From positions 2,418,001-2,482,000 of the forward strand of contig PUFA01000181.1 of assembly GCA_003508835.1 (NCBI GenBank): 64,000 bases of DNA. The letters are read 5' to 3'. This DNA is from Eonycteris spelaea (Eukaryota; Chordata; Mammalia; Chiroptera; Pteropodidae). The notes below the pieces were generated by a model that was given only the letters and a program-made list of their open reading frames with translations, was not told the origin of the DNA and searched no databases. The position numbers were made by a program, and so were the translations under genes. Positions 62,481-64,000 of the stretch are shown here, one piece after another (within the stretch, counting starts at the first letter, position 1; each line of letters opens with the position of its first letter).

Positions 62481-62999
62481 GAGGGTAGGGAGCATGACAA
62501 TAAATGGCACAAGCTTCAGATAGATAAAGTCCAAAACTGGGGTTATGTATGGTCAGGGAAAAGAAGATTCAAAACAGCTTGAGGATGCTGGTAACAAAAT
62601 GAGAAGTGACTAAGGAGACTTACACATGGGGCAATTAGCAAAGATAACAGGAACATGAGCTATGGAATGAGCTGGTTGGCCCCAGTAGTCTGGGTATGGA
62701 CTGTTTATGCTTCAGAAGGGGTTCAATTCCCCTGAAGAGCAGCAACCCTGCAACAGTGTTTCTCAAAAGGGCAGGCCAGGTATAAAATTGTCAGATTTAA
62801 CAAATGAAAATACAGATCGCCCAGTAAAATTTCAATTTTAGATATTATATGGGACAAGCTTATACTAAAAAAATTATTGAGTATCTGAGATGCCTTAAGC
62901 ATATTACTGATTCCTACAAAGCTTTGGCATCATGCAGTCAGAACAACCGGCCAGTTGGTTAACCTCTCACCTACCCAATCCAACTCCCTTGTGTAAGTC

Positions 63000-63310
63000 A
63001 GTGTAGGTTAACTATTAGACCTTAAAACATGTAATGGTTGAAAGAAGTTTATTTCTTGCTAACTAATCCAGTCCCTAAACTGAAGAGGCCCTTCTCCATG
63101 CAATCATTTAGGGCTCAAGTGGATGAAGGCTCTGCCCTGGGTGTCATGTCCATTCCAGCTTGATGGAAAGAACACGGAGAAGCACCTGTGGGAAATTTCT
63201 GTGTGGCCAGGCCTGCAAGTGGTACAGGCACTTCTGCACACAGTCCACTGGCTGAACTCAGTCACATGACTGCATGTAATGGCAAAGGAACCGGGGAAAT
63301 GTAGTTAAGC
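63000..63310. mobile_element. Ancient interspersed repeat, unassigned
   Basis: The text aagtttatttcttgctaact, gcacctgtgggaaatttct and cagtcacatgactgcat resembles a mammal-wide repeat. I can state no family. Confidence 0.35.
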
Positions 63311-64000
63311 AGTGTGCACAGGAAAAAGAACATTTGAGAAAACAATCTCTGCCACACCCCTTTATGAGGTCTACTTGTGGATTCCCAAGGGGTCAAGATT
63401 CTGGATCAATAACCTTTGCTTTAGAAAAACATTGCACATACACACGCACACACACATACCCATCCTAATTGCTACAGAAAATGTGATTAAGGACAGAATT
63501 AAAGATCGTCACATTCATTCTTTATTTTCCAGGTATTGCATATTTTTTTTGACAGCCAAAAGTGGTACTTATTAAAAGATCTCATTAAAAGAAATAGGAA
63601 ACATCCATTGTTGTTCCAAATTCTGCTAGCCCATGAAATTAGTGTTTTATCCTTCCATTATGATGAAATGTACCACATTCCAAAACAAATGTTTTTCCCC
63701 AGTTCTTATGTAAAAGTATGTTGCCATGACAACAAAAAGACTGCCCTTGATCATATGGCAGGGCTTGCTAAGGAACAAGAAGCAAGTAGCTGGTTCAGAC
63801 ATAAAACCTAATCCCACAGCCATGCCTAAGGAGGGAAATGAGAAACTCGGGCAATTTTTAATTCAAAAGAAAAAATGAAAGTAGAAGAAATTGAGTCTAC
63901 TGGGAGAAAAGATGTGGCCAAAGAATTTAAATAAGCCACTTCTTCCTGTTACAGATTTTTGGATATGGGATCTGGCTTTCTTTTTCGTTATATTACAAGA

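Larger units (their letters stand above)
45261..64000. other. Upstream intergenic DNA
   Basis: I see no second gene in this 18.7 kb, although CRK is the next upstream gene in the mammalian order I know and may begin beyond the window. Transposons occupy most of it. Stretches without anything I can name include 51,000-51,900, 62,480-62,990 and 63,320-64,000. Confidence 0.65.

Overview
The window is mammalian nuclear DNA. It carries one recognisable protein-coding gene, YWHAE (14-3-3 epsilon), on the minus strand and spread over about 35.6 kb. The other long open frames are shadows of this gene or fall in repeats. Five 5S-rRNA-derived SINEs are present, and two of them are fused to a tRNA-Val(UAC)-like head. 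In the literature I know, such 5S and tRNA/5S SINEs (the MEG families) are described from fruit bats, so a pteropodid bat is my best inference for the host. L1 3' ends of a laurasiatherian type agree with this.

Layout. 1-9,340 is downstream intergenic DNA, mostly old L1 and MIR. 9,340-10,284 is the YWHAE 3'UTR with two AATAAA signals. Exons 6 to 2 lie at 10,285-10,337, 14,930-15,066, 17,150-17,356, 18,019-18,125 and 20,596-20,795. Intron 1 is 24 kb (20,796-44,789). Exon 1 is at 44,790-44,851 inside a CpG island (about 44,090-45,260). 45,260-64,000 is upstream intergenic DNA, dense in nested transposons.

The splice sites are all GT-AG, and exons 2-6 translate without error to the expected 14-3-3 epsilon sequence (residues 22-255). 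Exon 1 is two bases short of the expected 64, which breaks the frame at codon 16. This is either an assembly error or a genuine lesion and is the main caution for the gene.

The most unusual structures are in the upstream flank. (a) At 52,078-55,640 lies a minus-strand L1 composite with its own 5' end, an inverted segment with near-identical 270-bp arms, an ORF2 deletion and a perfect 14-bp target duplication. (b) At 58,459-59,292 a retroviral transcript (R-U5 at the front, U3-R-short A tail at the back) is flanked by 16-bp duplications, which is the signature of L1-mediated reverse transcription and not of integrase. (c) At 46,590-50,410 an old L1 is interrupted by a Tigger element that itself contains a younger L1, by an LTR, and by another L1 tail. 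No CRISPR array, functional rRNA or tRNA gene, or second protein-coding gene was found.
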